From Selenomonas sp. F0473 (lineage in GTDB: Bacteria; Bacillota; Negativicutes; Selenomonadales; Selenomonadaceae): a DNA stretch of 64,000 nt. The notes beneath the pieces are model-generated. The model was not told the DNA's origin. It searched no databases and saw nothing but the letters and a program-made list of their open reading frames with translations. The DNA is taken from assembly GCF_000315545.1 (NCBI RefSeq), contig NZ_JH992902.1:1858638-1922637 (forward strand). The letters run 5' to 3'. A program made the translations under genes and the position numbers. This document shows positions 25,676-34,366 of this stretch, piece after piece (positions within the stretch are counted from its first letter, which is position 1; each line of letters opens with the position of its first letter).

Positions 25676-26301
25676 AGATCCCGCTGCGCTACCAGATGTC
25701 GGAGTACGACTGCGGTCCGACGGCGCTGCTCAACGGCGTGAGCTACCTCTTCGATCGGTCGGAGATTCCGCCCGAGATCATCCGCAGCGTCATGCTCTAC
25801 TCGCTCGACTGCTACGGGACGGACGGGCATGCGTGCAAGGCGGGGACGTCGCGCATGGCGATGATGTATCTCGCGAACTGGCTCGAGGGCTTCGGCCGCG
25901 CGACGGGGTTCCCGATCTCGTGCCGCTATATTGCGGGGCGCGCCGTACACATTGGGCGCGACAGCTATATCAACGACGCCGTCCTGCGCGGAGGCGCGGC
26001 GGTCGTGCGCCTCTTTTACGAAGTGGAGCACTATGCGCTGATTACGGGGGCGGATGCGGATCGTATCTATCTCTTCGATCCCTATTATCTGGCGAAAGCC
26101 GAGACTGCGTTCCTGCGCGATCGCATCGGCGTGACCTGCGCACATCCGCACGCATATAACCGTATCGTTCCGTTCTCATGCTTCAACCGCGAGACGAAGG
26201 AACTCTACGCGTTTGGAAAGACGGACGAGCGCGAAGCGATCCTGCTGTTCGACGAGCGGACGCGCAGGGAACCCGGCGATATGATCGAATACTTTATTTA
26301 G
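25672..26301 (+). CDS. Peptidase C39-like (papain-fold) protein
   Basis: This 209-residue soluble protein has the start of a C39-type cysteine peptidase: Gln8 and Cys14 in YQMSEYDCGPTALLNG. A later EHYALITGADADRIYLFDPYY gives the likely His and Asp of the triad (about residues 123 and 140). C39 domains usually cleave double-glycine leaders inside ABC exporters, but free-standing C39-like proteins are common and mostly uncharacterised. No signal peptide, transporter domain or GG-leader peptide gene is visible nearby. It is coupled to the EamA transporter by an ATGA overlap. A role in processing whatever that transporter handles is possible but is only inference. Confidence 0.65.
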   Translation: MKIPLRYQMSEYDCGPTALLNGVSYLFDRSEIPPEIIRSVMLYSLDCYGTDGHACKAGTSRMAMMYLANWLEGFGRATGFPISCRYIAGRAVHIGRDSYINDAVLRGGAAVVRLFYEVEHYALITGADADRIYLFDPYYLAKAETAFLRDRIGVTCAHPHAYNRIVPFSCFNRETKELYAFGKTDEREAILLFDERTRREPGDMIEYFI

Positions 26302-26336
26302 GATATGAAAAATTAGGACGGACGGGAGGCCGGCAC

Positions 26337-27308
26337 TTGCAGGAGATCACAGAGGAGATTTCATTTCAGGATCAACAGGAGGCGTACGCGGTTCTCGGCG
26401 ACCGCGACGCGCTCCTGCGGCGTATAGAAGAGAGCTTTGACTGCCGGATCGTGAGCAGGGGCATGTCCCTTGCCGTAACGGGCACGCCCGAGGAGGTCGC
26501 CACGGTGCGGACGCTCGTGCGCGAACTCTTGTTTTTCCACCGTCAAGGGGCGAAGCCGACGACGCACGAGGCGACGTACGGCGCGCGGCTCGTCAAAGAA
26601 GGGCGTGCGGAAGAGCTGCACGAGCTCTTTTCCGAAGTGCTGCTCGTCACGGCGAAGGGAAAAGAGGTGCGCGCCAAGACGGCGGGACAACGCGACTATC
26701 TCGAAAAGATCCGCCGGAATGCGGTGACCCTCGGCGTTGGGCCCGCGGGAACGGGCAAGACCTATCTGGCGGTCGTCATGGCGGTGGCAGCGCTGCGCAG
26801 CCGCGCGGTCAACCGCATCATTCTCACGCGCCCCGCGGTGGAAGCGGGCGAACATCTCGGCTTTCTGCCCGGGGACCTGACGGAAAAGATCAACCCGTAT
26901 CTGCGCCCGCTGTACGATGCGCTCCGGGACCTTCTCGGTACGGAGGCGTACCAGAAGATGATGAGCCGCGGCCTCATCGAGGTGGCGCCGCTCGCCTATA
27001 TCCGCGGGCGGACGCTCGAGGATGCGTTCATCATCCTCGACGAGGCGCAGAACACGACGGGCGCGCAGATGAAGATGTTCCTCACGCGCCTCGGCTTCGG
27101 CTCGCGCATGGTGGTGACGGGGGATCTCGAGCAGGTGGACCTCCCGCACGGCGCGGTGTCGGGGCTGAAACAGGCGTGCCGGATCCTGCGCGGCGTGAAG
27201 GGGGTCGGCATCATAAAACTCGAGCCGGTCGACATCATCCGGCACGAGGTCGTGACGCGCATCGTCGAGGCGTACGGCGCGTGGGAGAAGAGACGGGGGC
27301 GCGCATGA
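26337..27308 (+). CDS. phoH: PhoH-like ATPase
   Basis: This 323-residue P-loop ATPase of the PhoH/YlaK family has Walker [15 protein letters not shown] (about residues 136-149), [17 protein letters not shown], and Walker [13 protein letters not shown]. An N-terminal KH-like region covers about residues 1-95. PhoH proteins are linked to RNA processing and ribosome maturation by their constant neighbour ybeY. The chosen start is TTG, seven bases after GGGAGG. A longer frame would overlap the preceding gene by over 120 bases and reads as nonsense there. The stop overlaps ybeY by four bases. Confidence 0.93.
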   Translation: MQEITEEISFQDQQEAYAVLGDRDALLRRIEESFDCRIVSRGMSLAVTGTPEEVATVRTLVRELLFFHRQGAKPTTHEATYGARLVKEGRAEELHELFSEVLLVTAKGKEVRAKTAGQRDYLEKIRRNAVTLGVGPAGTGKTYLAVVMAVAALRSRAVNRIILTRPAVEAGEHLGFLPGDLTEKINPYLRPLYDALRDLLGTEAYQKMMSRGLIEVAPLAYIRGRTLEDAFIILDEAQNTTGAQMKMFLTRLGFGSRMVVTGDLEQVDLPHGAVSGLKQACRILRGVKGVGIIKLEPVDIIRHEVVTRIVEAYGAWEKRRGRA

Positions 27309-27769
27309 TGGAGATCACGATTTCGACCGAACCGGAAGAGCCGGCCGCCGTGCCGGAGGACGCGGCCGCAGTGCGCCGCGCGATCGAGACGGTGGGACGG
27401 CTCTACGGAGCGGAGGATGCCGAGGTCAGCGTGACGCTGACGAACGACGACTATATCCATACGCTGAACAGGCAATACCGTGGCGTTGACCGGCCGACGG
27501 ACGTGCTCTCGTTTGCCCTTGCGGAGAGCGAGGAGCCGGAGATTTTAGGAAGTCCCGCGGGGGCGGTGCTCGGCGATCTCGTTATCTCCCTCGAACGCGC
27601 GCGGGCACAGGCGGAGGAATACGGGCACAGCTATCTGCGCGAACTCTCTTTTCTCACCGTACACGGAATGCTGCACCTCCTCGGATGCGATCACATGGAG
27701 GAAGCGGAGCGGCTGGAGATGGAGGAGCGGCAGCGGCATGTGATGGAGGCCTTGGGGATACTGCGATGA
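27305..27769 (+). CDS. ybeY: Endoribonuclease YbeY
   Basis: This 154-residue metal-dependent RNase acts in 16S rRNA 3'-end maturation and ribosome quality control. The three-histidine metal motif is intact in [11 protein letters not shown] (about residues 118-128), preceded by the conserved TDVLSFAL and VLGDLVISL segments. ATGA overlaps tie it to phoH before it and era after it, so all three are translated as a set. In many Firmicutes an HD-domain protein, dgkA and cdd lie between these genes; here they are missing. Confidence 0.96.
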   Translation: MMEITISTEPEEPAAVPEDAAAVRRAIETVGRLYGAEDAEVSVTLTNDDYIHTLNRQYRGVDRPTDVLSFALAESEEPEILGSPAGAVLGDLVISLERARAQAEEYGHSYLRELSFLTVHGMLHLLGCDHMEEAERLEMEERQRHVMEALGILR

Positions 27770-28662
27770 ATACCTATCAATCGGGGTTTGCCGCCGTCAT
27801 CGGACGGCCGAATGTCGGCAAGTCCACGCTGATCAACGCGCTCGTCGGGCAGAAGATCGCGATCATGAGCGATAAACCGCAGACGACCCGCAGCCGCATC
27901 CTCTGCATCCTGACGCAGGAGGACGCGCAGATTATCTTCCTCGATACGCCGGGCGTCCACAAGCCGAAGCACAAACTCGGCGGCCACATGGCCAAGGCGA
28001 CGGAAGGCGCGCTGCACGGTGTGGACGTCGTCGTCTTCGTCGTGGACGCGACGGAGAAACCGGGGGCGGGCGAGCGGTATATTTTAAAACGGCTCGAAAA
28101 TGTGCGCGTTCCCGTCGTGCTCGCGGTCAACAAGATCGATCTGCTCCCGCGCGCACGGACGCTGCCGATCATTGCGGACTATGCGCGGCGGTACGACTTC
28201 GCGGGCATCGTTCCCATCTCGGCGCGCGAAGAAGAGAATCTCGCGGGGCTGCTCTCGGAGATTAAGAAACACCTGCCCGAGGGACCGCGCTACTATCCCG
28301 AGGATATGGTGACGGATCAGCCCAAGCGGCTCATCATTGCGGAACTGGTACGGGAAAAGGCGCTCGAACTGACGCGGGACGAGATCCCGCACGCGGTTGC
28401 GGTGGATATCGAGGAGATCGCGGCGCGTCCCAAGGGGGATGTCTACGTCCGCGCGGCGATCTATGTCGAACGCGAATCGCAGAAGGGGATCGTCATCGGC
28501 GCGCACGGGGCGCTTCTGCGGACGATCGGCGCGCGCGCGCGCGCGGATATCGAAACGCTGCTCGGCGCGAAGGTTTATCTCGATCTTTGGGTTAAAACCC
28601 GCAAGGATTGGCGCAACCGCGAGAGCGCGCTGCGCCAGTTCGGACTCTCCGGGGACGACTGA
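27766..28662 (+). CDS. era: GTPase Era
   Basis: This 298-residue essential GTPase binds 16S rRNA in late 30S assembly. The GTPase domain (about residues 5-170) has [26 protein letters not shown] and NKIDLL. The C-terminal KH domain (about 205-285) includes [19 protein letters not shown]. Length is normal. The start overlaps the ybeY stop (ATGA). Confidence 0.97.
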   Translation: MNTYQSGFAAVIGRPNVGKSTLINALVGQKIAIMSDKPQTTRSRILCILTQEDAQIIFLDTPGVHKPKHKLGGHMAKATEGALHGVDVVVFVVDATEKPGAGERYILKRLENVRVPVVLAVNKIDLLPRARTLPIIADYARRYDFAGIVPISAREEENLAGLLSEIKKHLPEGPRYYPEDMVTDQPKRLIIAELVREKALELTRDEIPHAVAVDIEEIAARPKGDVYVRAAIYVERESQKGIVIGAHGALLRTIGARARADIETLLGAKVYLDLWVKTRKDWRNRESALRQFGLSGDD

Positions 28663-28677
28663 GGAAGGGAGAAGGGG

Positions 28678-29385
28678 ATGACAATCAAATTGAATCGTAT
28701 GTACCGCAAAGCGGTAAACCGGATGTCGCGGCGTTTTATCAACGGTCTCCTGGTGATCGTGCCCCTCATCATCACGGTTTTCGTGATCGAGTGGACGCTG
28801 CGCTTCACGGAGGGCGTGCTCGGCCAGTATCTGCCCTTTTATTTCCCGGGGATGGGGATCATCACGCTCGTTATCATCATCTACGGCGTCGGCTGGGCGT
28901 CGACCAACTGGGTGCTCGCTTCGGTCATTTCCTTCGGGGAGAATATGATCGGCACGATCCCGTTTGTGAAATTCATTTATACCAGCGTCAAGCGCCTCTC
29001 GGAGGCCGTGCTCGATTCGAGCAGCAACTTCAAGCGCGTCGTGCATGTGCCGTTCCAAGGGGCGCGCGCCCTCGGGTTCGTCATGGCGGATCTGCCGCCG
29101 CGCTTTCGGGAGGCGATGGGCGGAGAAGACTATATCTGCGTGTTCATCCCGTGGAGCCTGAATATGACGTCGGGCACGACGCTTCTCGTGCGCGCGGAGG
29201 ACGTCGTCGATATCGATATCTCAAAGGAGGACGCGCTGCGGTACATGCTGACCGCGGGGGCAGTGATGCCGTTTTCGGACACGAAGGAAACGCCCGCACA
29301 GAAGGCCGTACAGAAAAAAATGGAACAGCTCGCGGTCCTTGCCGCAGCGCAGGCCGCCGAACAGCGCGCCGCGCGGGAGGAGTAG
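28678..29385 (+). CDS. DUF502 membrane protein
   Basis: This 235-residue protein has two N-terminal hydrophobic segments (about residues 20-42 and 55-85) and a soluble C-terminal domain. The pattern GLLVIVPLIITVFVIEW, IPFVKFIYTSVKR, VFIPWSLNMTSGTTLLV and MLTAGAVMP is that of DUF502, a widespread family of unknown function in bacteria and plants. The last 25 residues are an Ala/Gln/Glu helix. It lies 15 bases after era and three before recO, so it is made with both. Nothing indicates a more precise role. Confidence 0.85.
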   Translation: MTIKLNRMYRKAVNRMSRRFINGLLVIVPLIITVFVIEWTLRFTEGVLGQYLPFYFPGMGIITLVIIIYGVGWASTNWVLASVISFGENMIGTIPFVKFIYTSVKRLSEAVLDSSSNFKRVVHVPFQGARALGFVMADLPPRFREAMGGEDYICVFIPWSLNMTSGTTLLVRAEDVVDIDISKEDALRYMLTAGAVMPFSDTKETPAQKAVQKKMEQLAVLAAAQAAEQRAAREE

Positions 29386-29388
29386 CCC

Positions 29389-30117
29389 GTGCTCTATGCG
29401 GCGGAGGGCATCGTTCTCGGCGCGCGGAACTGGGGCGAGGCGGATAAGGTCGTGACGGTATTTACCCGCGAGCGGGGGATGCTGCGCGCCGCGGCATTCG
29501 GCTGCCGCCGGCCGCGCAGCGCGCTGGCGAGCGCGATGCAGATGTTCGTTCATGCGGAACTTCAGCTCGCGGAAGGAACGCGTCTCGAGACGGTCAAAAC
29601 CGCCGCTGTGCGGGCACATCACGCAAAACTCACGGCGGATCTCACGGCGCTCGCTTATGCCACCTTTGTCGCCGAAGTCGTGCGCGAATTCCTGCCCGAG
29701 GGCGTGCCGGACGAGGCGTTTTTTGACCGTCTCGTACTGATCCTAACGGCGTTTGAAACGCGGAACCCGCGCGTCACGGCCTTGGCCGCCGTGCTTCAGG
29801 TTCTGACGGCGGCCGGCCTCCAGCAGAGTTACGAGCGCTGTCTGCACTGCGGCGCGGACATCGCGGGGGATGCGTTCTTCCTCGCCGGCGAGGGCGGCGT
29901 GCTTTGCCCGGCCTGCCGCACGGCGGATGCGGCGGCGTTCCCGGCGGAACTGCGGGAACTTTTAACGGGCCTTGCGCGGTTCGACTGGGAACATCCCGGG
30001 TCGCTGCATGTGCGCGGCGGAACGCTGATGAGCGCCGAAGCGATCGTGCTCGCGCATGTGCGGGAACTGACGGGGCGGCCGCTGCATTCCTTGGACTTTT
30101 TAGCGCAGCTCGGATGA
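29389..30117 (+). CDS. recO: DNA repair protein RecO
   Basis: This 242-residue RecFOR-pathway protein loads RecA onto SSB-coated DNA. The N-terminal OB fold shows EGIVLGARNWGEADKVVTVFTRERG. A helical domain follows, and a zinc-finger pair CLHCG / CPACR lies at about residues 146 and 170. It starts with GTG three bases after the DUF502 gene. The era-recO association is common in Firmicutes. It appears to be the last gene of the phoH-era run, since a spacer of 150 bases follows. Confidence 0.95.
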   Translation: MLYAAEGIVLGARNWGEADKVVTVFTRERGMLRAAAFGCRRPRSALASAMQMFVHAELQLAEGTRLETVKTAAVRAHHAKLTADLTALAYATFVAEVVREFLPEGVPDEAFFDRLVLILTAFETRNPRVTALAAVLQVLTAAGLQQSYERCLHCGADIAGDAFFLAGEGGVLCPACRTADAAAFPAELRELLTGLARFDWEHPGSLHVRGGTLMSAEAIVLAHVRELTGRPLHSLDFLAQLG

Positions 30118-30138
30118 CGCGCACGGAAATATTTAAGA

Positions 30139-30144
30139 TATAAT
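30139..30144 (+). promoter_or_regulatory. Possible -10 box before flbD
   Basis: A perfect TATAAT stands about 125 bases before flbD, but the expected -35 position holds only a poor match (GACGCG or TGACGC). It is the best candidate start for the main motility block. Confidence 0.3.
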
Positions 30145-30267
30145 GAAAAAATCGTTCATAAAAAAAGGAAAAGAGAAAGAGACGGCGAAGATATACAAGT
30201 ACTCATTTGCATGTAGTTTTTATATGCGAAGGGAGAGACTGAAAAGGGAACGGAGGGGGAGCCTGTC

Positions 30268-30468
30268 ATGATCATGCTGACGAAGTTCAACTCCAAGACG
30301 AACAAGAAAGGCGAGTTCGTCCTCAATGCAGAAATCATTGAGAGCATCGAAGAGACGCCGGACACCGTAGTGACGCTCACCAACGGGAAGAAGCTGATCG
30401 TCGAGGAGCCGATGGAGGAGATCGTGAAGCGTACGATCAAGTATCGCCGCGCACTTCATCAAAATTAG
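30268..30468 (+). CDS. flbD: Flagellar protein FlbD family
   Basis: This 66-residue protein of the small FlbD/YlzI family usually lies directly after flgE in Firmicutes flagellar operons and has been linked to swarming. It matches the family pattern: an N-terminal LTKFNSK segment, NAEIIESIEETPDTVVTLTNGKKLIVEE, and a helical end EEIVKRTIKYRRAL. GGAGGGGG lies eight bases before the ATG; a second ATG six bases later is possible. Here flbD opens the large motility block although flgE is 18 kb away, a sign of rearrangement. A promoter for fliL begins immediately after its stop. Confidence 0.85.
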   Translation: MIMLTKFNSKTNKKGEFVLNAEIIESIEETPDTVVTLTNGKKLIVEEPMEEIVKRTIKYRRALHQN

Positions 30469-30497
30469 TTGGCGAATTTCCATTCCTTTGGTATAAT
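30469..30497 (+). promoter_or_regulatory. Sigma-A promoter before fliL
   Basis: TTGGCG, a 17-bp spacer and TATAAT with an upstream TG (extended -10). It starts at the base after the flbD stop and would drive the fliL-fliM-fliY part of the block. Confidence 0.75.
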
Positions 30498-30503
30498 GGA
30501 GGG

Positions 30504-30550
30504 ACGGTGTTCCTTCACACGGCAAGGGAGTGCCCCAATGTGAAGTCCGT
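30504..30550 (+). promoter_or_regulatory. Nested hairpin in the fliL leader
   Basis: Three concentric stems can form: ACGG/CCGT, CTTCACA/TGTGAAG and GGCA/TGCC. It starts within ten bases of the expected transcription start. No T tract follows. It could stabilise the mRNA or hold a regulatory site. Confidence 0.4.
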
Positions 30551-30587
30551 ATGGCTTCGTAGTCATTTTTAGGGAGGGAATTAACTC

Positions 30588-31106
30588 ATGGCGGAGGAAA
30601 AGGAAGAACAGGCGGCGGAGCAGTCCACGCAAAAATCGCCGATGCTCATGATGATCGTCGTGGTCGTTGTGGCGGTTCTTGTCGCGGTGGCGGCGGCCGG
30701 CGGTATTTCGTACTATATCTTTTCACAGGAGGGATCGACCTCTCATGGAGAGGACTCTTCGGGCGGTTCGCATCATGACCCGGGCGTGTTCTACAAACTC
30801 GGCGACGCGAAAGAGGGGGTTCTTGTCAATGTCGGCGGCGGCCGCGCGGGCAAGTTCCTCAAGGCGGGCATCGTGCTGGAACTCAACCCCGGCAAGAAGG
30901 ACAACGTGATCGACGGCAAGGTCGGCTCCGTCGCGGAGACGAAGATCCTCGACACGACCATGCAGTTCCTGCGTGCGGCGCCGCTCGAGGAGTTCGACGC
31001 TTCGAAGCAGGACGAACTGAAAAAGCAGCTCAAGGACGCCCTGAACGATCGTCTTGGGCAAGGCTCTGTCTACGATGTTTACATCACGAGCTTCCTGCTG
31101 CAGTAA
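30588..31106 (+). CDS. fliL: Flagellar basal-body protein FliL
   Basis: This 172-residue single-pass membrane protein surrounds or stabilises the stator. A short acidic cytoplasmic start is followed by one helix (about residues 19-48, MLMMIVVVVVAVLVAVAAAGG) and a periplasmic domain with VFYKLGDAKEGVLVNVGG, the ALNDRLGQGSVYDVYITSFLLQ end and a family-typical length. GGGAGGG lies before the ATG. fliM follows after about 40 bases, as in most Firmicutes fla operons. Confidence 0.92.
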   Translation: MAEEKEEQAAEQSTQKSPMLMMIVVVVVAVLVAVAAAGGISYYIFSQEGSTSHGEDSSGGSHHDPGVFYKLGDAKEGVLVNVGGGRAGKFLKAGIVLELNPGKKDNVIDGKVGSVAETKILDTTMQFLRAAPLEEFDASKQDELKKQLKDALNDRLGQGSVYDVYITSFLLQ

Positions 31107-31145
31107 GCAACATGAAACACTGCACAAAGGGAAGGGGGAAGAGTC

Positions 31146-32150
31146 TTGGCTGAAGACGTACTGTCTCAATCCGAAATAGATAAGCTGCTCTCAGCGCTTT
31201 CGGACGGCTCGGTTTCCGCCGAGGAAGTCAAGGCGGAGGAAGAAGAGCGCAAGGTCAAGGTCTATGACTTCAAGCGGCCGGATAAGTTCTCCAAGGACCA
31301 GATTCGAACGCTCTTCATGCTGCACGAGAGTTTTTCGCGTCTGTTGAACACCTATCTGTCGGCGAGCCTGCGCACGATGGTCGACATCGAGGTCCTGTCC
31401 GTCGAGCAGATGACGTATCAGGAATTCGTCCAGTCTATGGCGAATCCCGCGGTGATCGGCATCCTCGCGCTGCCGCCGCTGAAGGGGAACATCATCATCG
31501 AGGTGGGGACGGATATCGCGTTCGCGTATATCGACCGTATCTTTGGCGGCGAGGGAAAACCCGGCGTCAAATCGCGTGCGCTGACCGACATCGAGTCGGC
31601 CGTCATGCGGCGCTTCATCGATACGATCATCAATCATTTCAGGGAGGCGTGGAGCAACGTCGTCGAGTTCCGCCCGAGCTTCGAGACGATGGAAACGAAT
31701 CCGCAGTTTGCGCAGATCGTGCCGCCCAGCGATATGGTCGTGCTGATCACGATCCACATGAAGATCGGCGACGTCGAGGGAATGATGAATATCTGCATTC
31801 CCTATCTGGTCCTCGAGCCGGTCATGTCGAAACTCACGACCTCGTTCTGGGTGGCGTCCTCCGTGGATAAGGAGAGTACGCCGGAACAGGTTGCGGCGCT
31901 GCAGCGCAAGATCGAACGGACTTGGGTACCGTTCTCTGTGGAACTCGGAACCGTTGATATTACGATCAGCGAGTTCCTGACCCTCGGTTTCGGCGACGTG
32001 CTCCAGCTCGACACGCCGGCGAAGGATGAGCTGGTCTGCTATGTCGGCACGAACCCCAAGTTCCGTGCGCATCCCGGAACGACGGGAAAACACATGGCCG
32101 TCCAAATATCGGGCATTATAGAAGGGGATGAGGACGCGAATGAGCGATGA
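31146..32150 (+). CDS. fliM: Flagellar motor switch protein FliM
   Basis: This 334-residue C-ring protein receives CheY-P. The N-terminal peptide LSQSEIDKLLSAL is the CheY-P-binding motif. The middle CheC-like domain (about residues 45-235) includes NTYLSASLRTMVDIEV and a GGEGKPG loop, and a C-terminal SpoA domain covers about 250-330. The start is TTG preceded by GGGAAGGGGG. The frame overlaps fliY by 11 bases. Confidence 0.96.
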   Translation: MAEDVLSQSEIDKLLSALSDGSVSAEEVKAEEEERKVKVYDFKRPDKFSKDQIRTLFMLHESFSRLLNTYLSASLRTMVDIEVLSVEQMTYQEFVQSMANPAVIGILALPPLKGNIIIEVGTDIAFAYIDRIFGGEGKPGVKSRALTDIESAVMRRFIDTIINHFREAWSNVVEFRPSFETMETNPQFAQIVPPSDMVVLITIHMKIGDVEGMMNICIPYLVLEPVMSKLTTSFWVASSVDKESTPEQVAALQRKIERTWVPFSVELGTVDITISEFLTLGFGDVLQLDTPAKDELVCYVGTNPKFRAHPGTTGKHMAVQISGIIEGDEDANER

Positions 32151-33324
32151 AATGATCTCACAGGAGGAGATTGATGCTCTCCTGAACGGCGGCGGTGCGG
32201 CCGGCGGCGACGCCCCCGCGGCGGAGGCCCCGTCCGAGGCGGACGCATCTTCTGTCGACGATGTGGGCGTCACCGAGATGGAGCGCGACGCGCTCGGGGA
32301 AATCGGCAATATATCGATGGGCGGCGCGGCGACGACGCTGTCCGTGCTGCTGGGGCGCAAGGTCTCCATTACGACGCCGACGGTATCGATTTCGAATCTG
32401 CGTCAGCTCAAAGAGCGGTACCCCATTCCGTTCCTCGTCGTCGAGGTTGGATACAGCATCGGCATCGAGGGCAACAATGTCCTCTGCATTCAAGCAAAGG
32501 ACGCCGCGATCATTGCCGATCTCATGATGGGCAACGACGGTACGAATCCGGACGAGGAACTCAGCGAAATTCATATGAGTGCGGTTAGCGAGGCCATGAA
32601 CCAGATGATGGGCAGCGTCGCGACCTCGCTTTCCTCAATGTTTAATAAGAAAGTAGACATCACTCCTCCCGTCGTCACGCTCGTCGATCTCGGAACAGAG
32701 GAAGTTGTCTCCAAGCTGTTGGATAAAGCGGATCCCATTGTCCAAGCCTCATTCCGTATGGAAGTAGACGGGCTCATCGACAGTGAGATTATGCAGCTCC
32801 TGCCCCTCGACGTCGCGAAGGACATGGTGAACGCACTGATGAATCAGCAGCCCGATGTGGATAATGAGGAAGCGGCCGTCGAGGCGGCTCAGGCGGCTCC
32901 GCCGCCCGCTTCGGCACCGGCATCCGAGGCCCCCGCGGCAGCGGCGGCCGCATCGGCAAACTATGGATATGGAGCACCACCTATGCAGCCACATGTAGCA
33001 TCAAACGTCCCTGTGCAGTCGGCGCAGTTCACGCCGCTGAGCACCGTTCCCGTACAGGTCAACGACGCAAATATCGGTCTGATTCTCGACGTCCCGCTTC
33101 AGGTCAATGTGGAACTCGGCCGAACGAAGAAGTCCATCAAGGACATTCTCGACCTCACAAAAGGATCGATTGTGGAACTCGACAAGCTTGCCGGCGAGCC
33201 CGTGGATATCATGGTCAACGGCAAGTATCTGGCGAAGGGCGAGGTCGTCGTCATCGACGAAAACTTCGGCGTTCGCATCACGGAGATTGTCAGTCCGCTG
33301 GAACGCGCCGCGCGCCTTCAATAG
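32140..33324 (+). CDS. fliY: Flagellar motor switch phosphatase FliY
   Basis: This 394-residue protein combines a CheC-type phosphatase and a FliN-type switch protein, as in Bacillus. It starts with a CheY-P-binding peptide (MISQEEIDALLNG), then a CheC-like region with the active-site pattern EIGNISMGGAATTLSVLL (about residues 53-70) and a second half-site (SEAMNQMMGSVATSLSS). An Ala/Pro-rich linker (about 240-290) follows. The C-terminal FliN/SpoA domain has GRTKKSIKDILDLTKGSIVELDKLAGEPVDI. FliY dephosphorylates CheY-P at the motor. The ATG overlaps the end of fliM. Confidence 0.95.
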   Translation: MSDEMISQEEIDALLNGGGAAGGDAPAAEAPSEADASSVDDVGVTEMERDALGEIGNISMGGAATTLSVLLGRKVSITTPTVSISNLRQLKERYPIPFLVVEVGYSIGIEGNNVLCIQAKDAAIIADLMMGNDGTNPDEELSEIHMSAVSEAMNQMMGSVATSLSSMFNKKVDITPPVVTLVDLGTEEVVSKLLDKADPIVQASFRMEVDGLIDSEIMQLLPLDVAKDMVNALMNQQPDVDNEEAAVEAAQAAPPPASAPASEAPAAAAAASANYGYGAPPMQPHVASNVPVQSAQFTPLSTVPVQVNDANIGLILDVPLQVNVELGRTKKSIKDILDLTKGSIVELDKLAGEPVDIMVNGKYLAKGEVVVIDENFGVRITEIVSPLERAARLQ

Positions 33325-33365
33325 CGGCATACATGGTGATCTTTTGAAAGAAACGTAGAAAGTCC

Positions 33366-33394
33366 TTGTCACAGACGGCACTTTTCGTTATAAT
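33366..33394 (+). promoter_or_regulatory. Sigma-A promoter before cheY
   Basis: TTGTCA, a 17-bp spacer and TATAAT, about 95 bases before cheY. Five of six -35 and all -10 positions match consensus. It would let cheY and the export genes be transcribed apart from fliLMY. Confidence 0.8.
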
Positions 33395-33411
33395 GAGTAG
33401 CGATTGAAAAC

Positions 33412-33441
33412 GGCACATCGAGGATGTGTACGATCGGTGCC
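33412..33441 (+). promoter_or_regulatory. Alternative-hairpin element in the cheY leader
   Basis: GGCAC can pair with GTGCC, or the inner CACATC with GATGTG; the two share bases and are partly exclusive. It lies about 15 bases after the promoter and about 48 before the start codon. It does not match a riboswitch I know. Confidence 0.35.
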
Positions 33442-33488
33442 CTTTGGAATGGGGATGCTCTGAGTCAAGTGTAAGGAGAGATGAGAAA

Positions 33489-33851
33489 ATGGCAACTCGC
33501 GTTCTGATCGTTGATGATGCGGCGTTTATGCGGATGATGGTCAAGGACATTCTGTCAAAGAACGGCTATGAGATCGTCGGCGAAGCGGAAAACGGTGTGA
33601 AGGCGCTGGAGAAGTACCAGGAGCTCAAGCCGGATCTCGTGACGATGGATATCACGATGCCGGAGATGGACGGGATCACCGCCGTGAAGGAAATTAAGAA
33701 AGTGGATCCCGCGGCGAAGGTCGTCATGTGCAGCGCCATGGGTCAGCAGGCGATGGTCATCGAAGCGATCCAGGCGGGCGCGCGCGACTTTATCGTTAAG
33801 CCGTTCCAGGCGGATCGCGTGCTGGAGGCGATTCGCAAAGCCGTCGGCTGA
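33489..33851 (+). CDS. cheY: Chemotaxis response regulator CheY
   Basis: This 120-residue single receiver domain, phosphorylated by CheA, binds the FliM and FliY N-termini to set motor rotation. The acidic pair is in ILIVDD-type LIVDDAAF (residues 6-13). The phospho-acceptor Asp54 is in LVTMDITMPEMDG, followed by the switch residue of CSAMGQQ and the conserved Lys in FIVKPFQADRV (about residue 104). AGGAGAG lies eight bases before the ATG. A promoter is upstream. fliO overlaps its stop (TGATG). Confidence 0.97.
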   Translation: MATRVLIVDDAAFMRMMVKDILSKNGYEIVGEAENGVKALEKYQELKPDLVTMDITMPEMDGITAVKEIKKVDPAAKVVMCSAMGQQAMVIEAIQAGARDFIVKPFQADRVLEAIRKAVG

Positions 33852-34366
33852 TGAAAGAACGGATTTTTTTTCTGTCCTTGCTGCTCGGATGTGCTCTCTT
33901 TGCGCTATGTATAGGGGACGTATCCGCCGCAGGCGAGACGGGCGGCGGATACCTAGCCGGTTATGAAGAGGCTGACCCGCGCCCGTCGGCCGTATCATGG
34001 TGGTCGACGGTCGCCTATGTGGTCAGCCTCTTTGCCGTTTTTGCATTCGTGGTTATTCTCGCCTACTTTGTTGCGCGCGCCTTTGGCAAAAGCTCTATGC
34101 GGACGTTTGCGGCACGCGGCGGACAGGTCTATATGCAGCTTCCGCTCGGGCCGAACCGCTCGGTCTGCGTCGTGGAACTTTTCGGGCGCGTTTTTGTGTT
34201 GGGGGTAACGGAGCACAGCGTTCGTCTGATCACGGAGATCGACGATCCGGAGGCCATCGAAGAGATCCGCACAAATGCCGCCGCGGGACAGACGGGCGTA
34301 TTCAGCGAACAGTTCGGTTCGCTGTCGGATTTTGTTCGGAAGATACCGCCGCTCTTTCGGAAATGA
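33851..34366 (+). CDS. fliO: Flagellar biosynthesis protein FliO (FliZ)
   Basis: This 171-residue protein helps assemble the FliP-FliR export gate. A cleavable-looking N-terminal hydrophobic segment (about residues 4-26, ending VSAAG) precedes a short periplasmic stretch. One membrane helix (about 51-76, VAYVVSLFAVFAFVVILAYF) and a cytoplasmic beta domain with VYMQLPLGPNRSVCVVELFGRVFVLGVTEH follow; this cytoplasmic pattern defines the family. It lies between cheY and fliP, as in Bacillus, and overlaps both. Confidence 0.88.
   Translation: MKERIFFLSLLLGCALFALCIGDVSAAGETGGGYLAGYEEADPRPSAVSWWSTVAYVVSLFAVFAFVVILAYFVARAFGKSSMRTFAARGGQVYMQLPLGPNRSVCVVELFGRVFVLGVTEHSVRLITEIDDPEAIEEIRTNAAAGQTGVFSEQFGSLSDFVRKIPPLFRK

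Noticed and set aside
26178-26336. Longer N-terminus for PhoH
   Set aside because: It would overlap the C39-like gene by over 120 bases and its residues resemble no PhoH N-terminus; the TTG at 26337 has GGGAGG seven bases upstream.
33395-33488. c-di-GMP riboswitch in the cheY or fliL leader
   Set aside because: Neither leader contains the conserved core strings of the known c-di-GMP riboswitch classes; only generic hairpins are present.
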